A DNA stretch of 64,000 nucleotides from Rudanella lutea DSM 19387 (GCF_000383955.1 NZ_KB913013.1:4731694-4795693); one strand, 5' to 3'; counted from the stretch's first letter, positions 18,918-28,608 are shown. The notes: a model not told the origin generated them from the letters alone. A program made the numbers and translations.

Positions 18918-20564
18918 ATGATCAAATCCATAAAACTGTTTGTGCTGGCGTTGTGTACGGTGCTCATTAGTTCGTGCGAACTGGACCTGCTCGACAACCC
19001 CAATGCTGTAACGGCCGCAAACACCGATATTAATTACCTGCTCAGTCAGGTTGAGTTGACGTATGCCGGGCATTTTAATCAACTCAGTGACCCCGGTATG
19101 CGCCTGACCCGGATGCTTAATCAGGGTGCGGCTATCTATGATAACGCTGTAACGCCCATTAGCAACGACGGAACCTGGACGACTGCCTACGCGGGACTCC
19201 TGAACGACGTGAAAGCCCTGATTCCGTTGGCCGAAAAAGCCGAACTGTTTGTACATGCCGGTATTGCCCGTACCCTACGGGCCTCGGCGCTGGCCAACAT
19301 GGTGGACGCCTTCGGTGATATACCGTACACAGAGGCTCTTAACTCTGAGAACTTCAACCCTAAAATCGACGGAGGAGCCGCTATTTACACCGCAGCCCTC
19401 GCTGATCTGGATGAAGCTATCAAGAATTTTAGCGCAACCTCGAAAGGTGGTGCAACCGGCGATCTGTTCTACGGCGGTACGCCTGACAGCTGGATTCGGG
19501 TGGCTAACACGATCAAGCTGAAAATGCTGCTAAACCGTCGGCTCATTGATAAGGCGGGGACAACCTCGGCCATCAACGCCCTCATCACCGGCGATAAGCT
19601 CATCAGCACGGCTGCTCAGAACTTCTCGTTCAAGTTTGGTTCCAACCTGACCAACCCCGACACGCGCCACCCGCGTTATGCCGGGCAGTACTCGCCCACG
19701 GGTGGTGGCGACTACCAGTCGAACTCGTACATGGGCGTGATGCACGACAGCAAAGGGTTCCCCGACCCACGCATCCGGTACTACTTCTACCGGCAGGTGA
19801 CCCGCAACACGGCTGATGTGAACGAACTCCGGTGCATTACCAACCAGAAACCGGCTCATTACGGCCCGAATGATGTGTTCTGTCTGCCCACCATGATTGG
19901 TTACTGGGGCCGCGATCACCTCAGCAACGAGGGTATTCCACCAGATGGTTTGCGCCGTACGGCCTGGGGTTTGTATCCCGCAGGTGGTTTGTTCGATAAC
20001 GATGCCGGGCGTCCCGTATCATTAGGTGCTGGTGCCGGTGGCGCGGGTATTCATCCGATCATGATGCGCTCGTTTGTTGACTTTATGCTGGCCGAATCGG
20101 CTCTGACGCTCGGTACCTCGGGCTCGCCCCGCGCCTTGCTGCGCTCGGCTATCGAAAAGTCGATGGCCGATGTACGGGCTCTGGCGATGGGCTCAACGGA
20201 GGCTGGTAAAATCAGCACCTTCGAAACCGACCAGAAAATTGTGTGGGCCGATCAGGTGACGCGTTACGTAAACAAGGTATTGGCCGACTACGATGCGGCT
20301 ACTACCGACGATGCCCGCCTGAACATCATTGCTACCGAATACTGGCTGGCCCTGTACGGCAACGGTGTTGAGTCGTACAACCTTTATCGGCGTACCGGTA
20401 AGCCGGCTAATCAGCAGCCTGCCCTCGACCCCAACCCCGGTCAGTTTGTACGGTCATACTACTACCCAACTTCGTTTATCACCCGGAACTCAAACGCCAA
20501 ACAAAAGCCGAACGTAACGGTGCCCGTTTTCTGGGACAACAACCCGGCTGGTTTTGTGAAGTAA
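18918..20564 (+). CDS. SusD/RagB-like surface lipoprotein (SusD-like_2 type)
   Basis: 548 residues with a lipoprotein signal (lipobox LISSC, Cys about residue 20) followed by ELDLLDNPN. The fold is helical and TPR-like; motifs such as ANMVDAFGDIPYTEAL, WIRVANTIKLKMLLNR and the late VESYNLYRRTGKP are typical of the SusD-like_2 group. It sits over the SusC barrel as a lid and substrate binder at the cell surface. The gene starts 54 nt after susC and is co-transcribed. ATG 18918 is chosen over TTG 18909 because it gives a standard signal peptide. Confidence 0.92.
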   Translation: MIKSIKLFVLALCTVLISSCELDLLDNPNAVTAANTDINYLLSQVELTYAGHFNQLSDPGMRLTRMLNQGAAIYDNAVTPISNDGTWTTAYAGLLNDVKALIPLAEKAELFVHAGIARTLRASALANMVDAFGDIPYTEALNSENFNPKIDGGAAIYTAALADLDEAIKNFSATSKGGATGDLFYGGTPDSWIRVANTIKLKMLLNRRLIDKAGTTSAINALITGDKLISTAAQNFSFKFGSNLTNPDTRHPRYAGQYSPTGGGDYQSNSYMGVMHDSKGFPDPRIRYYFYRQVTRNTADVNELRCITNQKPAHYGPNDVFCLPTMIGYWGRDHLSNEGIPPDGLRRTAWGLYPAGGLFDNDAGRPVSLGAGAGGAGIHPIMMRSFVDFMLAESALTLGTSGSPRALLRSAIEKSMADVRALAMGSTEAGKISTFETDQKIVWADQVTRYVNKVLADYDAATTDDARLNIIATEYWLALYGNGVESYNLYRRTGKPANQQPALDPNPGQFVRSYYYPTSFITRNSNAKQKPNVTVPVFWDNNPAGFVK

Positions 20565-20600
20565 TCCGTACTGAAAACGTCAACTTTGAATCAAAAGAAC

Positions 20601-21173
20601 ATGAAATACATCCATACGTTTTGGGTAATGCTGCTGGTGATGGCTGTGGCCACCTCTTGCAAGACCGAAATGATCGAACGCATTGATGAGTTTAGCCTGG
20701 AGCAGGGTGGGTACATGCGAACCGTGACTCCCTTTCCGGTAGCTGCATCGACGTTTAGCGTCAGCAAAGCCAACATGGGCGGCACCCGGATGCAGCTTGT
20801 GGCTGAGGCTGTGACCCCCGATATGGGCGCATTATTTGCCTCGTACGACTTGTCGATTCGGTTTGTGGGCGTAGGGGCCAATGCGAGCAAAACAACTACC
20901 TATGCTCCCCTGCGCTCGATTCCGGCCTCGGCTTATGCCAAAGATCCCACAACCGGCTACCCACGCGCTACCATCACCGTGACAGGTGCCGAAGCACTGA
21001 CGGCAACCAAGCTGACAGCGGCCGATGTAGCAGCCGGTGACCGGTTCGAAATTACGGCTGTGATGAAGCTGACTAATGGCAAGCAGTTTACCGCGGCCAA
21101 CACCGGGGCAAACATCACGGGTGGGGCTTTTTACAGCTCACCGTTCTTTTACCGCCTGAATATCGTGCAGTAA
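20601..21173 (+). CDS. Small lipoprotein, third gene of the SusCD operon
   Basis: 190 residues, not assignable to a named family. A lipoprotein signal (VMLLVMAVATSCKTEM, Cys about residue 18) is followed by a mostly beta-strand domain (TFSVSKANMGGTRMQLVAEA ... DRFEITAVMKLTNGKQF) that ends in an aromatic strand FFYRLNIVQ. It follows SusD by 36 nt and precedes the operon terminator, so it is very likely an accessory surface lipoprotein of this SusCD system, by analogy with SusE/SusF-like extra lipoproteins. ATG 20601 is preferred over TTG 20586. Confidence 0.75.
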   Translation: MKYIHTFWVMLLVMAVATSCKTEMIERIDEFSLEQGGYMRTVTPFPVAASTFSVSKANMGGTRMQLVAEAVTPDMGALFASYDLSIRFVGVGANASKTTTYAPLRSIPASAYAKDPTTGYPRATITVTGAEALTATKLTAADVAAGDRFEITAVMKLTNGKQFTAANTGANITGGAFYSSPFFYRLNIVQ

Positions 21174-21194
21174 TCTGCGCGGGATTCGTTTTCA

Positions 21195-21240
21195 GAACCT
21201 ATCGGGTAGCCCGCGCGGCTGCCTGATAGGTTCTTTTGTT
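21195..21240 (+). terminator. Terminator of the first SusCD operon
   Basis: GAACCTATC...GTAGCC pairs with GGCTGC...GATAGGTTC in a long, nearly perfect stem, followed by TTTTGTTTT, 21 nt after the stop codon. Confidence 0.92.
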
Positions 21241-21679
21241 TTATCAGCTGTATGTGTTGGGATAGGTAGTCAACAGATAGGAAATAGTCTGATCGAAAAT
21301 GAGCTGTAAACTGTAATGAAATTTTTGTGTAATTATCCTTAGTAAACGAATCGTTAATTAGACTAACGGTGACTTGCTGTCGGTTGAAACGGTATGCCGA
21401 TTGGGTCGTCTGGGTTTGGGGTAGCCCTAAAGTAAGACGGAGGCTGTAACTATAAGGCTTCAAAGAGGTTGATAGAAGTGATTGATCCGAAACGTACGGC
21501 GGCAATGGGTGATTGCAAGCAGACGAGTGACCTGAATTAGTTGGCCAAGTGCAACAGGAACCTCTTGGACGCGTCTTTTGGGGGAGTTACAGGCATTAAG
21601 TAGAATTACACGAATTGCCTTAAATGCAGAAAGTCTATAAAGTTTTGCAAACAATCTGTATTAAGAAATGGTAAAGAAA
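21241..21679. other. Spacer between the two SusCD operons
   Basis: About 440 nt without a supported gene. Two short minus-strand ORFs (within 21149-21505 and 21460-21654) have no recognisable motif, and the first crosses the terminator hairpin. The right end leads into the -7 box of the second operon. A regulator binding region is possible but not visible. Confidence 0.4.
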
Positions 21680-21687
21680 TAATTTTG
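21680..21687 (+). promoter_or_regulatory. -7 box of the second SusCD operon
   Basis: TAATTTTG matches TAnnTTTG and lies 44 nt before the susC ATG, the same distance as in the first operon. The -33 TTG is not at the expected spacing. Confidence 0.5.
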
Positions 21688-21731
21688 CGGCCTGTCAAGT
21701 AAATACAAACAATCAATATAACTAATTATCC

Positions 21732-24719
21732 ATGAGACACTTTTTATTTGTCTTTCTGGCATTGTGGGGACTATCGCAGAGCCCTGCATATGCTCAAGAC
21801 CGGCGGGTAACCGGTAAAGTTACCGATGCTGCCGATGGCGCTCCGATTCCGGGGGCAACCGTACTCGTGAAAGGCACGACGCGGGGCACCCAAACCGACG
21901 CCCAGGGTAACTACACCATTCAGGTGCCCAATACCGGCACAACGCTGGTGTTCAGCTTTGTCGGGACCACCAGCCAGGAGATTACGATTGGCACCCGTTC
22001 CCAAATCGACGTTCGGTTGTCGAACGATGCCCGTTCGCTCAACGAAGTGGTGGTGGTGGGTTACGGTACGCAACAGGCCCGCGACGTGAAAGGCTCTATT
22101 GCCTCGATCAAAGCGGCCGACCTGAACAACGTACCCGTACAAACCTTTGAGCAGGCACTGGCCGGCCGGGCACCGGGTGTACAGGTGACTCAAAGCAGCG
22201 GTAAACTGGGGGCTGGTCTACAAATTCGGGTGCGGGGTGCCGCGTCAATTTCGGCGGGTAACGATCCTCTGTACGTGGTAGATGGTATCCCCATTACGTC
22301 GCAGGACGGAAGCACCTCGACAACCGAGCCATACAGCCCTCTGGCCGATATTGACCCGAACGATATTGAAAGCATCGACATCCTGAAAGATGCTTCAGCA
22401 TCAGCTATTTATGGTTCGCGGGCGAGCAACGGGGTCGTTCTGATCACTACCAAAAAAGGTCGGGCGGGTCGCACCAATGTCAATGTGGGTTTTTATACCG
22501 GCATTTCCGAGGCTACCAACCTGCGTCAGTTTCTCAACCGTGAGCAGTACATTGAACTGTTCAGCGAGGCTGCTACCAACATGGGTTACGACCCAGCCGA
22601 AGAGTTTGACGGTGCTGGTATCGACATCACATCGACTACCGACGAGCGTTGGTCAGAAGCTGCTTTCCGGCAGGGCTCGGTCAACCAGTTCAACTTTAAC
22701 CTGAGTGGAGGTACTGAGAAAACCCGTTTCTACCTGAGTGGCGCTACCAACCGGCAGATCGGTATGATCAAGGCGAACGACTTCGGCCGGAACAACATCC
22801 GTCTGAACCTCGACCACACGGTAAGCGACCGCCTGTCGCTAGGGGCAAGCTTTGCTATTTCGCGTTCGATCAATAATAAGACCGCCGACGATAACGCGTT
22901 CTCGAACCCCGTACAGTTGAACGCCCTGCCGCCCTTACAGCCTGCTTTCGACCCCGCCACGGGCGAACTGAACCGCCGGACGCTGTACTACAATGCGCTG
23001 ATCGAAGTGACCGACGCCTTTAACCGGGCTACCAGCTACCGCTCATTCGGTAACCTGAACGGAACCCTGCGTTTGGCCAAAGGGCTTAACTTCCGGACTG
23101 AGTTTGGGTATGACCTGCTGAACTTGCAGGAGGAAATTTACCGCACCCGCCGGACCGAAGACGGTGCCCCCACGGGTTATGGCTACCAGAACCAGCTGCG
23201 CAACATCAACTGGACAACCAACAACACACTGAATTACAACAACTCGTTTGGCGACCACGCCATCGACGCGTTGGCGGGTATCACGTACCAGGAAAGCGAC
23301 ATTCAGAACGTAAACGCTACGGGTCGGGGCTTCCCCAACGATCAGTTCACGAAGCTGGCCAGCGCGGCCCGGATTATTGGCGGTAGCTCAACCCAAACGG
23401 GCTACAGCATTCTGTCGTACATTGCCCGGGTCAACTACCGTTTCCGGGATCGGTATCTGCTGGGTGTGTCGGGTCGTGTCGACGGTAGCAGCCGTTTCGG
23501 GGCCGAAAACCGCTACGGGGTGTTCCCATCGGTATCAGCGGGCTGGATTATCAACGAAGAGTCCTTCCTGCAAAACAATACGACCATCAGCCTGCTCAAG
23601 CTGCGGGCCAGCTATGGTCTGACGGGTAACTCCGAAATTGGCAACTTTGCCTCACGCGGGCTGTACTCAGCCGTATTCTACGCCGATCAGGCGGGTATCA
23701 TCCCCTCGCAACTGGCTAACCCCCAGCTGGGTTGGGAAACCACGGCTCAGTTCGACGTAGGGCTTGAGTTTGGTTTGTTGCGCAACCGCATCAACGGTCA
23801 GATTGATTTCTATAACAAAGACACCCGCGACCTGCTTCTGAACCGGCCACTGCCGGGCATCAGTGGCTACACGACCATCGCTCAAAACGTGGGTAGCCTC
23901 CGCAACCGGGGTGTCGAGTTCAGCATCACGTCGCAAAATACCACCAAGGCCTTCCGCTGGTCGACCAACTTCAACATTGCTGTAAACCGCAACAAGGTAA
24001 CGCAGTTGAATGGTCAGCCTATTGAGCCGGGTTCACGTTTTCTGGGTCGGGTAGCCGTGGGTGAGCCTCTGGGCTATTTCTACGGCAAGAAGTTCCTCGG
24101 TGCTGACCCACAAACGGGCGATGCGATCTACGAAGGTGCCGACGGCAAGCCAACCAACAATTACGCAGCTGCCCCAAACATGAAAGTGGGCGACCCAAAC
24201 CCGGATTTTATTGCGGGTTTGACCAACAATTTCTCGTACAAAGGCTTTGATCTGAGCGTACTGCTTCAGGGTGTGTTTGGCAATGATCTGTACAACGTGG
24301 CTGGTTTCTTCCAGTCGGTTAATGGCGATTACTTCGACAACCAGACTGTCGATCAGATGAACCGCTGGCAAAAGCCCGGCGACATTACCATGGTACCCCA
24401 GGCTCGTTTGTACGAGGGCAACGGGGCCGGGGTATCGTCGCGCTGGGTACAGGACGGTACGTTTGTGCGCGTGAAAACGGCATCGCTGGGGTACACCATC
24501 CCATCGTCGTTGCTCCGGAAAGTGTCGATGCAGTCGGCGCGGGTGTATGTGTCGGGTCTCAACCTGTTCACGTTTACCAAATACACGGGGTATGATCCGG
24601 AGGTAAACACGCAGTACTCAGCCACGTCGAACCAGAACGCCAACGTGACGCTGGGCCACGATTTCTACACCCCACCGCAGCAGCGGACCATCACGTTTGG
24701 TATCAACATCGGGTTTTAG
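21732..24719 (+). CDS. SusC/RagA family TonB-linked outer-membrane protein
   Basis: 995 residues. A signal peptide (MRHFLFVFLALWGLSQSPAYAQ) is followed by a carboxypeptidase-regulatory-like domain (VTGKVTDAADGAPIPGATVL, about 25-105), a plug domain with the classic SusC motif LKDASASAIYGSRASNGV, and a beta barrel that ends in RTITFGINIGF with the usual C-terminal Phe. It is the active importer of a SusCD pair, fed by the SusD lipoprotein encoded 31 nt downstream. The substrate is not predictable because no enzyme gene lies in the operon. It is only distantly similar to the SusC encoded at 15675. Confidence 0.96.
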   Translation: MRHFLFVFLALWGLSQSPAYAQDRRVTGKVTDAADGAPIPGATVLVKGTTRGTQTDAQGNYTIQVPNTGTTLVFSFVGTTSQEITIGTRSQIDVRLSNDARSLNEVVVVGYGTQQARDVKGSIASIKAADLNNVPVQTFEQALAGRAPGVQVTQSSGKLGAGLQIRVRGAASISAGNDPLYVVDGIPITSQDGSTSTTEPYSPLADIDPNDIESIDILKDASASAIYGSRASNGVVLITTKKGRAGRTNVNVGFYTGISEATNLRQFLNREQYIELFSEAATNMGYDPAEEFDGAGIDITSTTDERWSEAAFRQGSVNQFNFNLSGGTEKTRFYLSGATNRQIGMIKANDFGRNNIRLNLDHTVSDRLSLGASFAISRSINNKTADDNAFSNPVQLNALPPLQPAFDPATGELNRRTLYYNALIEVTDAFNRATSYRSFGNLNGTLRLAKGLNFRTEFGYDLLNLQEEIYRTRRTEDGAPTGYGYQNQLRNINWTTNNTLNYNNSFGDHAIDALAGITYQESDIQNVNATGRGFPNDQFTKLASAARIIGGSSTQTGYSILSYIARVNYRFRDRYLLGVSGRVDGSSRFGAENRYGVFPSVSAGWIINEESFLQNNTTISLLKLRASYGLTGNSEIGNFASRGLYSAVFYADQAGIIPSQLANPQLGWETTAQFDVGLEFGLLRNRINGQIDFYNKDTRDLLLNRPLPGISGYTTIAQNVGSLRNRGVEFSITSQNTTKAFRWSTNFNIAVNRNKVTQLNGQPIEPGSRFLGRVAVGEPLGYFYGKKFLGADPQTGDAIYEGADGKPTNNYAAAPNMKVGDPNPDFIAGLTNNFSYKGFDLSVLLQGVFGNDLYNVAGFFQSVNGDYFDNQTVDQMNRWQKPGDITMVPQARLYEGNGAGVSSRWVQDGTFVRVKTASLGYTIPSSLLRKVSMQSARVYVSGLNLFTFTKYTGYDPEVNTQYSATSNQNANVTLGHDFYTPPQQRTITFGINIGF

Positions 24720-24750
24720 GCCAGAGCTGATTAAGACAGACATTTAAGCC

Positions 24751-26124
24751 ATGAAAAAAACATTCGTATATATCTGTACCGCTCTGATGCTGGGCCTTAC
24801 TGCCTGCGACGAACGGCTCGACATTCAGCCGCAGCAGAGCATCGATGCGGCTCAGGCGCTTAGCACCGAGCAAGACCTGCAAAGCGCCATTATTGGGGCG
24901 TATGGTCAACTGGGTAGCGGTGCCCTGTTTGGTACCAACTTCAACCTGCTGGCCGAGCTTCAGGGTAGCGAGGGCTACATTACCTGGCGGGGTACGTTTG
25001 TAAGCTTCCGCGAGGTGGCCAACAAAACAATGACGTTTGCCAATGCCGAAGCAGGTCGTACCTGGCTCACAGGCTATCAGGCCATCAGCACCGTGAACAA
25101 CGTACTGGCCAACCTGAGTAAGTCGACAAACGAAGCCACCCGTAAGCGGATTGAGGGTGAAGCTCGGTTTATCCGGGGTATCGTGTTGTTTGAGCTGGTG
25201 CGTTACTACGCCCTGCCCTGGGGTGCTACAACGGGTAACAGCCATCCGGGTTTGCCGCTGGTGCTGACGCCTTCAAACACTGTCGATCAGGCCAATACGC
25301 AGGTACCGCGCTCGACGGTGGCGCAGACCTACGCGCAGGTGATCGACGACCTGACCAAGGCTGTCGGGTTACTGCCCAACGATAACGGAACTCGGGCCGA
25401 CAAGTTCGCAGTGCTGGCGTTCCTGTCGCGGGTGTACCTGCAACAGGGCGACTACGCCAAGGCGCTTGATGCTGCCAACCAGGTGATTGCGTCGGGTAGC
25501 TACCGGCTGAACCCCGGTGTATCGGCGGTGTTCCGGAACCGGAATACGAGCGAGAGTATTTTTGAACTCCAGCAAAACGACCAGAACAACGCGGGTACCA
25601 GCAACGATGGTCTGACGACGTTCTATGCCAGCCTTCCGGTTGACGGATCGGCGGTAGGTCGGGGCGATGTACAGGTAAACAATGCGTTTGTTAATTCATA
25701 CGCAGCTACCGACGCCCGCCGGAACGAACTGTTCTACATCGGTTTCAAAGGAACCAACCGCTATTACACGGCTAAGTTTACCGATTTTGGGGCCAATATC
25801 CCCATTATTCGTCTGGCCGAGATGTTGCTGGTGCGGGCGGAGTGTAACCTGCGCCTGAACTCGGCCGTAGGGGCAAGCCCAGCCGCCGATCTGAACGCCG
25901 TGCGTACCCGCGCGGGTCTGGCACCCATTGCCACCCCGACGCTCGCCAACGTATTGCAGGAGCGTCAGTTCGAACTGGCTTTTGAAGGTCTGCGGATTCA
26001 TGATCTGAAGCGTCTGCGGCAGAGCACAGGTAATTATGCCTGGAACTCGCCCTCGCTGGTGTTCCCGATTCCGAAGCGGGAAATCGACGTGAACCCCGCC
26101 CTCACGCAAAATGAAGGCTACTAA
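24751..26124 (+). CDS. RagB/SusD family nutrient-uptake lipoprotein
   Basis: 457 residues. The lipoprotein signal MKKTFVYICTALMLGLTACDE has Cys19 in the lipobox LTAC. The rest is the canonical SusD helical fold: an N-terminal SusD-like_3 region (LSTEQDLQSAIIGAYGQLGS), TPR-like helices (LARFIRGIVLFELVRYY type) and the C-terminal RagB_SusD segment ending in VNPALTQNEGY. It is the surface substrate-binding lid of the preceding SusC. It is of a different SusD subfamily from the protein encoded at 18918, so the two systems are unlikely to be a recent duplication. A strong terminator closes the operon. Confidence 0.95.
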   Translation: MKKTFVYICTALMLGLTACDERLDIQPQQSIDAAQALSTEQDLQSAIIGAYGQLGSGALFGTNFNLLAELQGSEGYITWRGTFVSFREVANKTMTFANAEAGRTWLTGYQAISTVNNVLANLSKSTNEATRKRIEGEARFIRGIVLFELVRYYALPWGATTGNSHPGLPLVLTPSNTVDQANTQVPRSTVAQTYAQVIDDLTKAVGLLPNDNGTRADKFAVLAFLSRVYLQQGDYAKALDAANQVIASGSYRLNPGVSAVFRNRNTSESIFELQQNDQNNAGTSNDGLTTFYASLPVDGSAVGRGDVQVNNAFVNSYAATDARRNELFYIGFKGTNRYYTAKFTDFGANIPIIRLAEMLLVRAECNLRLNSAVGASPAADLNAVRTRAGLAPIATPTLANVLQERQFELAFEGLRIHDLKRLRQSTGNYAWNSPSLVFPIPKREIDVNPALTQNEGY

Positions 26125-26165
26125 GCCGCAGTTACGATACGTTTAGGGTTACGATTCGTCAGAAG

Positions 26166-26204
26166 CTGGCGACCGGGATTATTCCGGTCGCCAGTTTTGT
26201 TTTT
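26166..26204 (+). terminator. Terminator of the second SusCD operon
   Basis: CTGGCGACCGG (26166-26176) and CCGGTCGCCAG (26184-26194) form a perfect 11-bp stem, followed by TTTTGTTTTT. Confidence 0.93.
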
Positions 26205-26384
26205 AGGCCGTTAGTCCAATAGGGTAGGAGTTCCTGAACGCTTACTTTGCGGATCCGTTAAACCATTCAATACCCAACCGACTCTAAGCGTTACCAACAG
26301 GGAATGAGGTTTGGGTTTTGAGGGGTTGGTTTTTCTCCGCATTGAAAACCAAACCGATAACGGGCTTAATCAGTAAACACAGCT

Positions 26385-27695
26385 ATGATAAAAATGCGAC
26401 TTCTTTTGGCCTTGTTGCTCACGGTAGTGATTGGGAGCGGGGCGTGGGCCCAAACGGTTCAGTACACCACTGAGCGGCCCCGGGTCGATGAAGCCAACGA
26501 CCCGGATGTGCTTATTCAGCGCGTTGAGCTGACGAGTCAGTACACGATTATTTACATGCGATATCGGTCGTCGCAGAAATCCGTTTTTCCCCGAAATACG
26601 CCCCGGCGGTTGCCTTTCCCCTTACCGAAAGATCTGGAGGAATATGGACGAACAGACGGCAATACAATTACGTTTGTGGCTTCGGCCCGGCTGTACGTGA
26701 ATCAGGGTGAGAAAGCGTTTAAGTTTATCCGGGCCGAGAATATTCCGGTAGAGCGCCAACCGAACGACCGTCGCCGGGATGTTGAAGCGGGCGAACGCGT
26801 TGATTTTGTGGCATATTTTGAGCGTATCACGCCCGGCTACGAGGTGTTCGATTTGTTTGAGTGCAGCGACCGAAACCGGCCCGGCCAAACCTGTTTCAAC
26901 TTCTGGGGGGTGCACATAACCAACCCCGCGAAGCAAAACCGTACCCCGCCCGCTCGTGAACCCGATGTGCAGGCCCGGCGTACCCCTCCGCCTGCTACCC
27001 CTACAAAGCCCGCTCCGGCTCCCAAAGTAGAGCCGACGCCCGAGCCCGAACCCACGCCAGCTCCGGCGCCTTCGGTGTCCATGAAGGGAACCGTGCGTGA
27101 TGCCAAAACAAAGAAGCCAATCGTAGCTACGGTCACGTACCAACTGTTGTCGGGGGCGGAGTCGGACGGGAACAATTCGGCCGATTCGGTACTGAGTGGC
27201 CGGTTGGCTGGTAATTATCAGATTGCCGCAGAGCCGCTTTCGGTGTATGCCGTTACGGCCAAAGCGAAAGGGTATTTCAGCCAAAGTGACACCCTGACGG
27301 TGACTAAAGCCGATAAACTGCGCGATTTTGACCTGGTGCCCATTGAAGCCGGCACGAAGGTGACGCTGAAAAATATCTACTTCAACGTATCGAAGTTTGA
27401 CCTGAAGTCTGAGTCGTTCCCCGAACTGGATCGGCTGGTGCAGCTGATGCGCGAAAATCCGGGTATGAGCATCCGGCTCGAAGGCCATACGGATACCGTG
27501 GGCGATTTCGACGCCAACGTCGAGCTGTCGCGCAACCGGGTGAATGAGGTAAAAGCCTATCTGGTGCGTAAAGGCATTGCCGCTGCTCGAATCGAAACGA
27601 TTGGGTACGGCCCCTCGCGGCCCATCAATACCAACCGGGGGCTCAAAGAACGGCCCGAAAACCGGCGGGTCGAGATGGTGATCACGAAGTCCTGA
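26385..27695 (+). CDS. OmpA-family envelope protein with Pro-rich linker
   Basis: 436 residues. A signal peptide (MIKMRLLLALLLTVVIGSGAWAQ) is followed by a domain of about 150 residues I do not recognise, a Pro/Arg/Thr-rich linker (residues about 185-230), a carboxypeptidase-regulatory-like beta domain (about 232-320, MKGTVRDAKTKKPIVATVTY), and a C-terminal OmpA peptidoglycan-binding domain (about 325-436) with YFNVSKFDLK and LEGHTDTVGD...LSRNRVNEVKAYL. The OmpA domain should bind peptidoglycan, with the N-terminal part in the periplasm or outer membrane. A second ATG at 26394 is an alternative start. The nth gene follows after only 5 nt. Confidence 0.88.
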   Translation: MIKMRLLLALLLTVVIGSGAWAQTVQYTTERPRVDEANDPDVLIQRVELTSQYTIIYMRYRSSQKSVFPRNTPRRLPFPLPKDLEEYGRTDGNTITFVASARLYVNQGEKAFKFIRAENIPVERQPNDRRRDVEAGERVDFVAYFERITPGYEVFDLFECSDRNRPGQTCFNFWGVHITNPAKQNRTPPAREPDVQARRTPPPATPTKPAPAPKVEPTPEPEPTPAPAPSVSMKGTVRDAKTKKPIVATVTYQLLSGAESDGNNSADSVLSGRLAGNYQIAAEPLSVYAVTAKAKGYFSQSDTLTVTKADKLRDFDLVPIEAGTKVTLKNIYFNVSKFDLKSESFPELDRLVQLMRENPGMSIRLEGHTDTVGDFDANVELSRNRVNEVKAYLVRKGIAAARIETIGYGPSRPINTNRGLKERPENRRVEMVITKS

Positions 27696-27700
27696 ACAAT

Positions 27701-28444
27701 GTGTGGGGGCTGGGGTTTTCTCTTTCAGGTCTCGCCGGTTCCGAACCGGATGCTGAACCGGGCGACCCTGGCCCCCTCAACGTGAAACCGAATTTCGATC
27801 TTGACGTCGTACTCGACGCCATTGCCCAGGCCGTTGCGCCTTTCCCTAAAGCCGCCATGTTCGAACTGGCCGAGCGAGGGTACAATACCCTGTTCGAACA
27901 GCTGATTTCCTGTATTGTCTCGATCCGAACCCTCGACGAAACCACCATTCCGGTATCGCTGCGTCTGTTTGAGGTGGCCCGCACCCCGGCGCAACTGGCC
28001 ACGCTGACCGTCGAAGAGCTAACCGAACGGCTATACGGCACAACCTACCCCGACCAGAAAGCGTACACTCTGCTCGGTATTGCCCGCCGGGCTCTCGATG
28101 AGTTCGACGGGCAGCTCCCCGCTGATTTTGACGTGCTGACTTCGCTCAAGGGCGTGGGGCCAAAATGCGCCAATCTGGCGCTGGGCGTGGCCACGGGGCA
28201 GGCGGCTATCAGCGTCGATGTACATGTGCATCGGGTGGTGAACCGCTGGGGTTATGTGCAGACCAGGCAACCTGAACAAACCCTGAAGGAGCTGGAGCGC
28301 CGGGTGCCCCGCGACCGCTGGATTGATGTGAATCGGCTGCTGATGCCGTTCGGGAAGCACATTTGTACGGGTAATTTGCCCAAATGCTCAACCTGCCCCG
28401 TATTGGCCTACTGCGAACAGGTAGGGGTGGAGCGGCATCGATGA
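27701..28444 (+). CDS. nth: Endonuclease III (DNA glycosylase/AP lyase)
   Basis: Up to 247 residues. The HhH-GPD core has the hairpin LKGVGPKCANLALGV with the catalytic Lys, followed by the catalytic Asp in SVDVHVHRV. The C-terminus has the 4Fe-4S ligands in CTGNLPKCSTCPVLAYC (C-x6-C-x2-C-x5-C). It removes oxidised pyrimidines and nicks abasic sites. No in-frame ATG precedes the conserved core: GTG at 27701 (5 nt after the OmpA gene stop) and GTG at 27782 (VKPNFDLDVVLD) are the candidates, and the second fits the family better. The gene converges with tRNA-Arg and its tRNA-like copies. Confidence 0.93.
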   Translation: MWGLGFSLSGLAGSEPDAEPGDPGPLNVKPNFDLDVVLDAIAQAVAPFPKAAMFELAERGYNTLFEQLISCIVSIRTLDETTIPVSLRLFEVARTPAQLATLTVEELTERLYGTTYPDQKAYTLLGIARRALDEFDGQLPADFDVLTSLKGVGPKCANLALGVATGQAAISVDVHVHRVVNRWGYVQTRQPEQTLKELERRVPRDRWIDVNRLLMPFGKHICTGNLPKCSTCPVLAYCEQVGVERHR

Positions 28445-28450
28445 ACTGAC

Positions 28451-28527
28451 GTAGTGGCTCTGCCGGGAATCGAAGTGGTCCGCCACCGCGGCCGGATCTG
28501 GCGTTTAGCAAACGCCTATTGGGTGAA
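28451..28527 (-). repeat. tRNA-Arg-derived 77-nt tandem copy, distal
   Basis: A 77-nt unit, second behind the tRNA-Arg gene. On the minus strand it keeps the tRNA anticodon arm (GGCGTTT-GCT-AAACGCC, anticodon position GCT instead of CCT), the T-loop TTCGATT with 3' T-stem CCCGG, and the acceptor 3' strand CAGAGCCA. It lacks the acceptor 5' strand and most of the D arm. Between T-stem and T-loop it carries an inserted 12-nt hairpin (GTGG-TCCG-CCAC on the plus strand). It cannot fold into a full cloverleaf. Confidence 0.85.
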
Positions 28528-28604
28528 GTAGTGGCTCTGCCGGGAATCGAAGGCGAACGCGCCCCCGGCCGGATCTAGCGTTTAGCAAACGCCTATTGGG
28601 TGAA
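28528..28604 (-). repeat. tRNA-Arg-derived 77-nt tandem copy, proximal
   Basis: The same 77-nt unit as the neighbour at 28451-28527, differing mainly in the inserted hairpin. Here the hairpin is GGCG-AACG-CGCC on the plus strand, so two stem positions changed on both sides and pairing was kept. The anticodon position again reads GCT. It directly follows the 3' flank of the intact tRNA-Arg. Confidence 0.85.
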
Positions 28605-28608
28605 GTAG

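Noticed and set aside
28451-28604. Extra tRNA-Ser(GCU) genes
   Set aside because: The GCT anticodon loop is there, but the acceptor 5' strand and D arm are missing, so no functional tRNA can form.
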